From the NCBI GenBank assembly GCA_030063045.1, contig JAQSEB010000135.1, positions 248,001-312,000 of the forward strand: a stretch of 64,000 nt of DNA. Direction: 5' to 3'. The stretch is from Pratylenchus scribneri. Lineage: Eukaryota > Nematoda > Chromadorea > Rhabditida > Pratylenchidae. Under the pieces are notes generated by a model, which saw only the letters and a list, made by a program, of their open reading frames with translations, did not search any database and was not told the origin of the DNA. This document shows positions 39,701-53,700 of the stretch, one piece after another (the first letter of the stretch is position 1; each line of letters opens with the position of its first letter). The translations under genes and the position numbers were made by a program.

Positions 39701-42700
39701 AAAACTCATAGAAAATTTCAATTTCATAGATTTCAAATACATGTATGGCCTAGAATCTGCTTAAAAAATACTATTAGAAAAGATTGAGTGGATTAATATT
39801 AAAATACTGAAGAGAAATAACGATTTTAAACTTTTTTTCTTAAAACTCATAGAAAATTTCAATTTCAAGAATTTCAAATACATGTATGGCCTAGAATCTG
39901 CTTAGAAAATACTAACAAAAAAATTGTGGGGAATAATATTAAAATTCTGAAGAGAAATAACGATTTTAAACTTTTTTTCTTAAAACTCATAGAAAATTTC
40001 AATTTCAAGAATTTCAAATACATGTATGGCCTAGAATCTACTTAAAAAATACTATTAGAAAAGATTGTGGGGAATAATATTAAAATTCCGAAGAGAAATA
40101 TCGATTTTAAATTTTTTTCTTAAAACTCATAGAAAATTTCAATTTCAAGAATTTCAAATACATGTATGGCCTAGAATCTGCCTAAAAAATACTATTAGAA
40201 AAGATTGAGCGGATTAATATTAAAATTCCGAAGAGAAATATCGATTTTAAACTTTTTTTCTTAAAACTCATAGAAAATTTCAATTTCAAGAATTTCAAAT
40301 ACATGTATGGCCTAGAATCTGCTTAGAAAATACTAATAAAAAAGATTGTGGGGGAATAATATTAAAATTCCGAAGAGAAATATCGATTTTAAACTTTTTT
40401 TCTTAAAACTCATAGAAAATTTCAATTTCAAGAATTTCAAATACATGTATGGCCTAGAATCTGCTTAGAAAATACTAACAAAAAAATTGTGGGGAATAAT
40501 ATTAAAATACTGAAGAGAAATAACGATTTTAAACTTTTTTTCTTAAAACTCATAGAAAATTTCAATTTCAAGAATTTCAAATACATGTATGGCCTAGAAT
40601 CTGCCTAAAAAATACTATTAGAAAAGATTGAGCGGATTAATATTAAAATTCCGAAGAGAAATATCGATTTTAAACTTTTTTTCTTAAAACTCATAGAAAA
40701 TTTCAATTTCAAGAATTTCAAATACATGTATGGCCTAGAATCTGCCTAAAAAATACTATTAGAAAAGATTGAGCGGATTAATATTAAAATTCCGAAGAGA
40801 AATATCGATTTTAAACTTTTTTTCTTAAAACTCATAGAAAATTTCAATTTCAAGAATTTCAAATACATGTATGGCCTAGAATCTACTTAAAAAATACTAT
40901 TAGAAAAGATTGTGGGGAATAATATTAAAATTCCGAAGAGAAATATCGATTTTAAATTTTTTTCTTAAAACTCATAGAAAATTTCAATTTCAAGAATTTC
41001 AAATACATGTATGGCCTAGAATCTGCCTAAAAAATACTATTAGAAAAGATTGAGCGGATTAATATTAAAATTCCGAAGAGAAATATCGATTTTAAACTTT
41101 TTTTCTTAAAACTCATAGAAAATTTCAATTTCAAGAATTTCAAATACATGTATGGCCTAGAATCTGCTTAGAAAATACTAATAAAAAAGATTGTGGGGGA
41201 ATAATATTAAAATTCCGAAGAGAAATATCGATTTTAAACTTTTTTTCTTAAAACTCATAGAGAATTTCAATTTCAAGAATTTCAAATACATGTATGGCCT
41301 AGAATCTGCTTAGAAAATACTAATAAAAAAGATTGTGGGGAATAATATTAAAATTCCGAAGAGAAATATCGATTTTAAACTTTTTTTCTTAAAACTCATA
41401 GAAAATTTCAATTTCAAGAATTTCAAATACATGTATGGCCTAGAATCTGCTTAGAAAATACTAATAAAAAAGATTGTGGGGAATAATATTAAAATTCCGA
41501 AGAGAAATATCGATTTTAAACTTTTTTTCTTAAAACTCATAGAGAATTTCAATTTCAAGAATTTCAAATACATGTATGGCCTAGAATCTGCTTAGAAAAT
41601 ACTAATAAAAAAGATTGTGGGGAATAATATTAAAATTCCGAAGAGAAATATCGATTTTAAACTTTTTTTCTTAAAATTCATAGAAAATTTCAATTTCAAA
41701 TATTTCAAATACATGTATGGTCTAGAATCTGCCTAAAAAATACTATTAGAAAAGATTGTGGGGAATAATATTAAAATTCCGAAGAGAAATATCGATTTTA
41801 AATTTTTTTCTTAAAACTCATAGAAAATTTCAATTTCAAGAATTTCAAATACATGTATGGCCTAGAATCTGCCTAAAAAATACTATTAGAAAAGATTGTG
41901 GTGGATAAAATTAAAATTCTGAAGAGAAATAGCGATTTTAAAATTTTTTCTTAAAACTCATAGAAAATTTCAATTTCAAGAATTTCAAATACATGTATGG
42001 CCTAGAATCTGCTTAGAAAATACTATTAGAAAAGATTTTGGGGAATAAAATTAAAATTCTGAAGAGAAATAGCGATTTTAAAATTTTTTCTTAAAACTCA
42101 TAGAAAATTTCAATTTAAAGAATTTCAAATACATGTATGGCCTAGAATCTGCCTAAAAAATACTATTAGAAAAGATTGAGCGGATTAATATTAAAATTCC
42201 GAAGAGAAATATCGATTTTAAACTTTTTTTCTTAAAACTCATAGAGAATTTCAATTTCAAGAATTTCAAATACATGTATGGCCTAGAATCTACTTAAAAA
42301 ATACTATTAGAAAAGATTGTGGGGAATAATATTAAAATTCCGAAGAGAAATATCGATTTTAAACTTTTTTTCTTAAAATTCATAGAAAATTTCAATTTCA
42401 AATATTTCAAATACATGTATGGTCTAGAATCTGCCTAAAAAATACTATTAGAAAAGATTGAGCGGATTAATATTAAAATTCCGAAGAGAAATATCGATTT
42501 TAAACTTTTTTTCTTAAAACTCATAGAGAATTTCAATTTCAAGAATTTCAAATACATGTATGGCCTAGAATCTGCTTAGAAAATACTAATAAAAAAGATT
42601 GTGGGGAATAATATTAAAATTCCGAAGAGAAATATCGATTTTAAACTTTTTTTCTTAAAACTCATAGAAAATTTCAATTTCAAGAATTTCAAATACATGT

Positions 42701-45700
42701 ATGGCCTAGAATCTGCTTAGAAAATACTAATAAAAAAGATTGTGGGGAATAATATTAAAATTCCGAAGAGAAATATCGATTTTAAACTTTTTTTCTTAAA
42801 ACTCATAGAGAATTTCAATTTCAAGAATTTCAAATACATGTATGGCCTAGAATCTGCTTAGAAAATACTAATAAAAAAGATTGTGGGGAATAATATTAAA
42901 ATTCCGAAGAGAAATATCGATTTTAAACTTTTTTTCTTAAAACTCATAGAAAATTTCAATTTCAAGAATTTCAAATACATGTATGGCCTAGAATCTGCTT
43001 AGAAAATACTAATAAAAAAGATTGTGGGGAATAATATTAAAATTCCGAAGAGAAATATCGATTTTAAACTTTTTTTCTTAAAACTCATAGAGAATTTCAA
43101 TTTCAAGAATTTCAAATACATGTATGGCCTAGAATCTGCTTAGAAAATACTAATAAAAAAGATTGTGGGGAATAATATTAAAATTCCGAAGAGAAATAAC
43201 GATTTTAAACTTTTTTTTCTTAAAACTCATAGAAAATTTCAATTTCAAGAATTTCAAATACATGTATGGCCTAGAATCTGCCTAAAAAATACTATTAGAA
43301 AAGATTGAGCGGATTAATATTAAAATTCCGAAGAGAAATATCGATTTTAAACTTTTTTTCTTAAAACTCATAGAAAATTTCAATTTCAAGAATTTCAAAT
43401 ACATGTATGGCCTAGAATCTGCCTAAAAAATACTATTAGAAAAGATTGAGCGGATTAATATTAAAATTCCGAAGAGAAATATCGATTTTAAACTTTTTTT
43501 CTTAAAACTCATAGAAAATTTCAATTTCAAGAATTTCAAATACATGTATGGCCTAGAATCTACTTAAAAAATACTATTAGAAAAGATTGTGGGGAATAAT
43601 ATTAAAATTCCGAAGAGAAATATCGATTTTAAATTTTTTTCTTAAAACTCATAGAAAATTTCAATTTCAAGAATTTCAAATACATGTATGGCCTAGAATC
43701 TGCCTAAAAAATACTATTAGAAAAGATTGAGCGGATTAATATTAAAATTCCGAAGAGAAATATCGATTTTAAACTTTTTTTCTTAAAACTCATAGAAAAT
43801 TTCAATTTCAAGAATTTCAAATACATGTATGGCCTAGAATCTACTTAAAAAATACTATTAGAAAAGATTGTGGGGAATAATATTAAAATTCCGAAGAGAA
43901 ATATCGATTTTAAATTTTTTTCTTAAAACTCATAGAAAATTTCAATTTCAAGAATTTCAAATACATGTATGGCCTAGAATCTGCCTAAAAAATACTATTA
44001 GAAAAGATTGAGCGGATTAATATTAAAATTCCGAAGAGAAATATCGATTTTAAACTTTTTTTCTTAAAACTCATAGAGAATTTCAATTTCAAGAATTTCA
44101 AATACATGTATGGCCTAGAATCTACTTAAAAAATACTATTAGAAAAGATTGTGGGGAATAATATTAAAATTCCGAAGAGAAATATCGATTTTAAACTTTT
44201 TTTCTTAAAATTCATAGAAAATTTCAATTTCAAATATTTCAAATACATGTATGGTCTAGAATCTGCCTAAAAAATACTATTAGAAAAGATTGAGCGGATT
44301 AATATTAAAATTCCGAAGAGAAATATCGATTTTAAACTTTTTTTCTTAAAACTCATAGAGAATTTCAATTTCAAGAATTTCAAATACATGTATGGCCTAG
44401 AATCTACTTAAAAAATACTATTAGAAAAGATTGTGGGGAATAATATTAAAATTCCGAAGAGAAATATCGATTTTAAATTTTTTTCTTAAAACTCATAGAA
44501 AATTTCAATTTCAAGAATTTCAAATACATGTATGGCCTAGAATCTGCCTAAAAAATACTATTAGAAAAGATTGAGCGGATTAATATTAAAATTCCGAAGA
44601 GAAATAGCGATTTTAAACTTTTTTTCTTAAAACTCATAGAAAATTTCAATTTCAAATATTTCAAATACATATATGGTCTAGAATCTGCCTAAAAAATACT
44701 ATTAGAAAAGATTGTGGGGAATAAAATTAAAATTCCGAAGAGAAATATCGATTTTAAACTTTTTTTCTTAAAACTCATAGAGAATTTCAATTTCAAGAAT
44801 TTCAAATACATGTATGGCCTAGAATCTACTTAAAAAATACTATTAGAAAAGATTGAGTGGAATAATATTAAAATTCCGAAGAGAAATAACGATTTTAAAC
44901 TTTTTTTCTTAAAACTCATAGAAAATTTCAATTTCATAGATTTCAAATACATGTATGGCCTAGAATCTGCCTAAAAAATACTATTAGAAAAGATTGAGCG
45001 GATTAATATTAAAATTCCGAAGAGAAATAGCGATTTTAAACTTTTTTTCTTAAAACTCATAGAAAATTTCAATTTCAAGAATTTCAAATACATGTATGGC
45101 CTAGAATCTACTTAAAAAATACTATTAGAAAAGATTGTGGGGAATAATATTAAAATTCCGAAGAGAAATATCGATTTTAAATTTTTTTCTTAAAACTCAT
45201 AGAAAATTTCAATTTCAAGAATTTCAAATACATGTATGGCCTAGAATCTGCCTAAAAAATACTATTAGAAAAGATTGAGCGGATTAATATTAAAATTCCG
45301 AAGAGAAATATCGATTTTAAACTTTTTTTCTTAAAATTCATAGAAAATTTCAATTTCAAATATTTCAAATACATGTATGGTCTAGAATCTGCCTAAAAAA
45401 TACTATTAGAAAAGATTGAGCGGATTAATATTAAAATTCCGAAGAGAAATATCGATTTTAAACTTTTTTTCTTAAAACTCATAGAGAATTTCAATTTCAA
45501 GAATTTCAAATACATGTATGGCCTAGAATCTGCTTAGAAAATACTAATAAAAAAGATTGTGGGGAATAATATTAAAATTCCGAAGAGAAATATCGATTTT
45601 AAACTTTTTTTCTTAAAACTCATAGAAAATTTCAATTTCAAGAATTTCAAATACATGTATGGCCTAGAATCTACTTAAAAAATACTATTAGAAAAGATTG

Positions 45701-47772
45701 AGTGGATTAATATTAAAATACTGAAGAGAAATAACGATTTTAAACTTTTTTTTCTTAAAACTCATAGAAAATTTCAATTTCAAGAATTTCAAATACATGT
45801 ATGGCCTAGAATCTGCCTAAAAAATACTATTAGAAAAGATTGAGCGGATTAATATTAAAATTCCGAAGAGAAATATCGATTTTAAACTTTTTTTCTTAAA
45901 ACTCATAGAAAATTTCAATTTCAAGAATTTCAAATACATGTATGGCCTAGAATCTGCCTAAAAAATACTATTAGAAAAGATTGAGCGGATTAATATTAAA
46001 ATTCCGAAGAGAAATATCGATTTTAAACTTTTTTTCTTAAAACTCATAGAGAATTTCAATTTCAAGAATTTCAAATACATGTATGGCCTAGAATCTACTT
46101 AAAAAATACTATTAGAAAAGATTGTGGGGAATAATATTAAAATTCCGAAGAGAAATATCGATTTTAAACTTTTTTTCTTAAAATTCATAGAAAATTTCAA
46201 TTTCAAATATTTCAAATACATGTATGGTCTAGAATCTGCCTAAAAAATACTATTAGAAAAGATTGAGCGGATTAATATTAAAATTCCGAAGAGAAATATC
46301 GATTTTAAACTTTTTTTCTTAAAACTCATAGAGAATTTCAATTTCAAGAATTTCAAATACATGTATGGCCTAGAATCTACTTAAAAAATACTATTAGAAA
46401 AGATTGTGGGGAATAATATTAAAATTCCGAAGAGAAATATCGATTTTAAATTTTTTTCTTAAAACTCATAGAAAATTTCAATTTCAAGAATTTCAAATAC
46501 ATGTATGGCCTAGAATCTGCCTAAAAAATACTATTAGAAAAGATTGAGCGGATTAATATTAAAATTCCGAAGAGAAATAGCGATTTTAAACTTTTTTTCT
46601 TAAAACTCATAGAAAATTTCAATTTCAAATATTTCAAATACATATATGGTCTAGAATCTGCCTAAAAAATACTATTAGAAAAGATTGTGGGGAATAAAAT
46701 TAAAATTCCGAAGAGAAATATCGATTTTAAACTTTTTTTCTTAAAACTCATAGAGAATTTCAATTTCAAGAATTTCAAATACATGTATGGCCTAGAATCT
46801 ACTTAAAAAATACTATTAGAAAAGATTGAGTGGAATAATATTAAAATTCCGAAGAGAAATAACGATTTTAAACTTTTTTTCTTAAAACTCATAGAAAATT
46901 TCAATTTCATAGATTTCAAATACATGTATGGCCTAGAATCTGCCTAAAAAATACTATTAGAAAAGATTGAGCGGATTAATATTAAAATTCCGAAGAGAAA
47001 TAGCGATTTTAAACTTTTTTTCTTAAAACTCATAGAGAATTTCAATTTCAAGAATTTCAAATACATGTATGGCCTAGAATCTGCCTAAAAAATACTATTA
47101 GAAAAGATTGAGCGGATTAATATTAAAATTCCGAAGAGAAATAGCGATTTTAAACTTTTTTTCTTAAAACTCATAGAAAATTTCAATTTCAAATATTTCA
47201 AATACATATATGGTCTAGAATCTGCCTAAAAAATACTATTAGAAAAGATTGAGCGGATTAATATTAAAATTCCGAAGAGAAATATCGATTTTAAATTTTT
47301 TTCTTAAAACTCATAGAAAATTTCAATTTCAAGAATTTCAAATACATGTATGGCCTAGAATCTACTTAAAAAATACTATTAGAAAAGATTGTGGGGAATA
47401 ATATTAAAATTCCGAAGAGAAATATCGATTTTAAACTTTTTTTCTTAAAATTCATAGAAAATTTCAATTTCAAATATTTCAAATACATGTATGGCCTAGA
47501 ATCTACTTAAAAAATACTATTAGAAAAGATTGTGGGGAATAATATTAAAATTCCGAAGAGAAATATCGATTTTAAATTTTTTTCTTAAAACTCATAGAAA
47601 ATTTCAATTTCAAGAATTTCAAATACATGTATGGCCTAGAATCTGCCTAAAAAATACTATTAGAAAAGATTGAGCGGATTAATATTAAAATTCCGAAGAG
47701 AAATATCGATTTTAAACTTTTTTTCTTAAAACTCATAGAGAATTTCAATTTCAAGAATTTCAAATACATGTA

Positions 47773-50740
47773 TGGCCTAAAATCTACTTAAAAAATACTA
47801 TTAGAAAAGATTGTGGGGAATAATATTAAAATTCCGAAGAGAAATATCGATTTTAAATTTTTTTCTTAAAACTCATAGAAAATTTCAATTTCAATAATTT
47901 CAAATACATGTATGGCCTAGAATCTGCCTAAAAAATACTATTAGAAAAGATTGTGGGGATTAATATTAAAATTCTGAAGAGAAATAGCGATTTTAAACTT
48001 TTTTCTTAAAACTCATAGAAAATTTCAATTTCAATAATTTCAAATACATGTATGGCCTAGAATCTGCCTAAAAAATACTATTAGAAAAGATTGAGCGGAT
48101 TAATATTAAAATTCCGAAGAGAAATATCGATTTTAAACTTTTTTTCTTAAAACTCATAGAGAATTTCAATTTCAAGAATTTCAAATACATGTATGGCCTA
48201 GAATCTACTTAAAAAATACTATTAGAAAAGATTGAGCGGATTAATATTAAAATTCCGAAGAGAAATAGCGATTTTAAACTTTTTTTCTTAAAACTCATAG
48301 AAAATTTCAATTTCAAGAATTTCAAATACATGTATGGCCTAGAATCTGCCTAAAAAATACTATTAGAAAAGATTGAGCGGATTAATATTAAAATTCCGAA
48401 GAGAAATAGCGATTTTAAACTTTTTTTCTTAAAACTCATAGAAAATTTCAATTTCAAATATTTCAAATACATGTATGGTCTAGAATCTGCCTAAAAAATA
48501 CTATTAGAAAAGATTGAGCGGATTAATATTAAAATTCCGAAAGAAATATCGATTTTAAACTTTTTTTCTTAAAACTCATAGAGAATTTCAATTTCAAGAA
48601 TTTCAAATACATGTATGGCCTAGAATCTACTTAAAAAATACTATTAGAAAAGATTGTGGGGAATAATATTAAAATTCCGAAGAGAAATATCGATTTTAAA
48701 TTTTTTTCTTAAAACTCATAGAAAATTTCAATTTCAAGAATTTCAAATACATGTATGGCCTAGAATCTGCCTAAAAAATACTATTAGAAAAGATTGAGCG
48801 GATTAATATTAAAATTCCGAAGAGAAATATCGATTTTAAACTTTTTTTCTTAAAACTCATAGAGAATTTCAATTTCAAGAATTTCAAATACATGTATGGC
48901 CTAAAATCTACTTAAAAAATACTATTAGAAAAGATTGTGGGGAATAATATTAAAATTCCGAAGAGAAATATCGATTTTAAATTTTTTTCTTAAAACTCAT
49001 AGAAAATTTCAATTTCAATAATTTCAAATACATGTATGGCCTAGAATCTGCCTAAAAAATACTATTAGAAAAGATTGTGGGGATTAATATTAAAATACTG
49101 AAGAGAAATAGCGATTTTAAACTTTTTTCTTAAAACTCATAGAAAATTTCAATTTCAATAATTTCAAATACATGTATGGCCTAGAATCTGCCTAAAAAAT
49201 ACTATTAGAAAAGATTGAGCGGATTAATATTAAAATTCCGAAGAGAAATATCGATTTTAAACTTTTTTTCTTAAAACTCATAGAGAATTTCAATTTCAAG
49301 AATTTCAAATACATGTATGGCCTAGAATCTACTTAAAAAATACTATTAGAAAAGATTGAGCGGATTAATATTAAAATTCCGAAGAGAAATAGCGATTTTA
49401 AACTTTTTTTCTTAAAACTCATAGAAAATTTCAATTTCAAGAATTTCAAATACATGTATGGCCTAGAATCTGCCTAAAAAATACTATTAGAAAAGATTGA
49501 GCGGATTAATATTAAAATTCCGAAGAGAAATAGCGATTTTAAACTTTTTTTCTTAAAACTCATAGAAAATTTCAATTTCAAATATTTCAAATACATGTAT
49601 GGTCTAGAATCTGCCTAAAAAATACTATTAGAAAAGATTGAGCGGATTAATATTAAAATTCCGAAAGAAATATCGATTTTAAACTTTTTTTCTTAAAACT
49701 CATAGAGAATTTCAATTTCAAGAATTTCAAATACATGTATGGCCTAGAATCTACTTAAAAAATACTATTAGAAAAGATTGTGGGGAATAATATTAAAATT
49801 CCGAAGAGAAATATCGATTTTAAATTTTTTTCTTAAAACTCATAGAAAATTTCAATTTCAAGAATTTCAAATACATGTATGGCCTAGAATCTGCCTAAAA
49901 AATACTATTAGAAAAGATTGAGCGGATTAATATTAAAATTCCGAAGAGAAATATCGATTTTAAACTTTTTTTCTTAAAACTCATAGAGAATTTCAATTTC
50001 AAGAATTTCAAATACATGTATGGCCTAAAATCTACTTAAAAAATACTATTAGAAAAGATTGTGGGGAATAATATTAAAATTCCGAAGAGAAATATCGATT
50101 TTAAATTTTTTTCTTAAAACTCATAGAAAATTTCAATTTCAATAATTTCAAATACATGTATGGCCTAGAATCTGCCTAAAAAATACTATTAGAAAAGATT
50201 GTGGGGATTAATATTAAAATACTGAAGAGAAATAGCGATTTTAAACTTTTTTCTTAAAACTCATAGAAAATTTCAATTTCAATAATTTCAAATACATGTA
50301 TGGCCTAGAATCTGCCTAAAAAATACTATTAGAAAAGATTGAGCGGATTAATATTAAAATTCCGAAGAGAAATATCGATTTTAAACTTTTTTTCTTAAAA
50401 CTCATAGAGAATTTCAATTTCAAGAATTTCAAATACATGTATGGCCTAGAATCTACTTAAAAAATACTATTAGAAAAGATTGTGGGGAATAATATTAAAA
50501 TTCCGAAGAGAAATATCGATTTTAAATTTTTTTCTTAAAACTCATAGAAAATTTCAATTTCAAGAATTTCAAATACATGTATGGCCTAGAATCTGCCTAA
50601 AAAATACTATTAGAAAAGATTGAGCGGATTAATATTAAAATTCCGAAGAGAAATATCGATTTTAAACTTTTTTTCTTAAAACTCATAGAGAATTTCAATT
50701 TCAAGAATTTCAAATACATGTATGGCCTAAAATCTACTTA
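47773..50740. repeat. Eight-monomer higher-order repeat in the satellite
   Basis: The rare variant GGCCTAAAATCTAC recurs at about 47773, 48897 and 50023, and the rare two-base deletion CCGAAAGAAATATCG at 48537 and 49661. Each pair is about 1124 bases apart, i.e. eight monomers. The order of the intervening monomer types is the same in both copies. A further shorter step (about 700 bases, five monomers) separates 50023 from 50721. Confidence 0.85.
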
Positions 50741-53700
50741 AAAAATACTATTAGAAAAGATTGTGGGGAATAATATTAAAATTCCGAAGAGAAATATCGA
50801 TTTTAAATTTTTTTCTTAAAACTCATAGAAAATTTCAATTTCAATAATTTCAAATACATGTATGGCCTAGAATCTGCCTAAAAAATACTATTAGAAAAGA
50901 TTGTGGGGATTAATATTAAAATACTGAAGAGAAATAGCGATTTTAAACTTTTTTCTTAAAACTCATAGAAAATTTCAATTTCAATAATTTCAAATACATG
51001 TATGGCCTAGAATCTGCCTAAAAAATACTATTAGAAAAGATTGAGCGGATTAATATTAAAATTCCGAAGAGAAATATCGATTTTAAACTTTTTTTCTTAA
51101 AACTCATAGAGAATTTCAATTTCAAGAATTTCAAATACATGTATGGCCTAGAATCTACTTAAAAAATACTATTAGAAAAGATTGTGGGGAATAATATTAA
51201 AATTCCGAAGAGAAATATCGATTTTAAACTTTTTTTCTTAAAATTCATAGAAAATTTCAATTTCAAATATTTCAAATACATGAATGGCCTAGAATCTACT
51301 TAAAAAATACTATTAGAAAAGATTGTGGGGAATAATATTAAAATTCCGAAGAGAAATATCGATTTTAAACTTTTTTTCTTAAAACTCATAGAGAATTTCA
51401 ATTTCAAGAATTTCAAATACATGTATGGCCTAGAATCTACTTAAAAAATACTATTAGAAAAGATTGTGGGGAATAATATTAAAATTCCGAAGAGAAATAT
51501 CGATTTTAAACTTTTTTTCTTAAAATTCATAGAAAATTTCAATTTCAATAATTTCAAATACATGTATGGCCTAGAATCTGCCTAAAAAATACTATTAGAA
51601 AAGATTGAGCGGATTAATATTAAAATTCCGAAGAGAAATATCGATTTTAAACTTTTTTTCTTAAAACTCATAGAGAATTTCAATTTCAAGAATTTCAAAT
51701 ACATGTATGGCCTAAAATCTACTTAAAAAATACTATTAGAAAAGATTTTGGGGAATAAAATTAAAATTCCGAAGAGAAATATCGATTTTAAACTTTTTTT
51801 CTTAAAACTCATAGAGAATTTCAATTTCAAGAATTTCAAATACATGTATGGCCTAGAATCTACTTAAAAAATACTATTAGAAAAGATTGTGGGGAATAAT
51901 ATTAAAATTCCGAAGAGAAATATCGATTTTAAATTTTTTTCTTAAAACTCATAGAAAATTTCAATTTCAAAGATTTCAAATACATGAATGGCCTAGAATC
52001 TGCTTAAAAAATACTATTAGAAAAGATTTTGGGGAATAAAATTAAAATTCTGAAGAGAAATAGCGATTTTAAACTTTTTTCTTAAAACTCATAGAAAATT
52101 TCAATTTCAAAGATTTCAAATACATGAATGGCCTAGAATCTGCTTAAAAAATACTAATAAAAAAAAATTGTGGGGGATAAAATTAAAATTCTGAAGAGAA
52201 ATAGCGATTTTAAACTTTTTTCTTAAAACTCATAGAAAATTTCAATTTCAAAGATTTCAAATACATGAATGGCCTAGAATCTGCTCAAAAAATACTATTA
52301 GAAAAGATTGAGTGGATTAATATAAAAATTCTGAAGAGAAATAGCGATTTTAAACTTTTTTCTTAAAACTCATAGAAAATTTCAATTTCAAGAATTTCAA
52401 ATACATATATGGCCTAGAATCTGCTTAGAAAATACTATTAGAAAAGATTGTGGGGGATAAAATTAAAATTCTGAAGAGAAATAGCGATTTTAATCTTTTT
52501 TCTTAAAACTCATAGAAAATTTCAATTTCAAATATTTCAAATACATGTATGGCCTAGAATCTGCTTAGAAAATACTAATAAAAAAGATTGTCGGGGATAA
52601 AATTAAAATTCTGAAGAGAAATAGCGATTTTAAACTTTTTTCTTAAAATTCATAGAAAATTTCAATTTCAAATATTTCAAATACATGAATGGCCTAGAAT
52701 CTACTTAAAAAATACTATTAGAAAAGATTGTGGGGAATAATATTAAAATTCCGAAGAGAAATATCGATTTTAAATTTTTTTCTTAAAACTCATAGAAAAT
52801 TTCAATTTCAAAGATTTCAAATACATGTATGGCCTAGAATCTGCTTAAAAAATACTATTAGAAAAGATTGAGCGGATTAATATTAAAATTCCGAAGAGAA
52901 ATATCGATTTTAAATTTTTTTCTTAAAACTCATAGAAAATTTCAATTTCAAATATTTCAAATACATGTATGGCCTAAAATCTACTTAAAAAATACTATTA
53001 GAAAAGATTGTGGGGAATAATATTAAAATTCCGAAGAGAAATATCGATTTTAAATTTTTTTCTTAAAACTCATAGAAAATTTCAATTTCAAATATTTCAA
53101 ATACATGTATGGCCTAAAATCTACTTAAAAAATACTATTAGAAAAGATTGAGCGAATTAATATTAAAATTCCGAAGAGAAATATCGATTTTAAATTTTTT
53201 TCTTAAAACTCATAGAAAATTTCAATTTCAAATATTTCAAATACATGTATGGCCTAAAATCTACTTAAAAAATACTATTAGAAAAGATTGTGGGGAATAA
53301 TATTAAAATTCCGAAGAGAAATATCGATTTTAAATTTTTTTCTTAAAACTCATAGAAAATTTCAATTTCAAAGATTTCAAATACATGTATGGCCTAGAAT
53401 CTGCTTAAAAAATACTATTAGAAAAGATTGTGGGGATTAATATTAAAATTCTGAAGAGAAATAGCGATTTTAAACTTTTTTCTTAAAACTCATAGAAAAT
53501 TTCAATTTCAATAATTTCAAATACATGTATGGCCTAGAATCTGCCTAAAAAATACTATTAGAAAAGATTGAGCGGATTAATATTAAAATTCCGAAGAGAA
53601 ATATCGATTTTAAACTTTTTTTCTTAAAACTCATAGAGAATTTCAATTTCAAGAATTTCAAATACATGTATGGCCTAGAATCTACTTAAAAAATACTATT

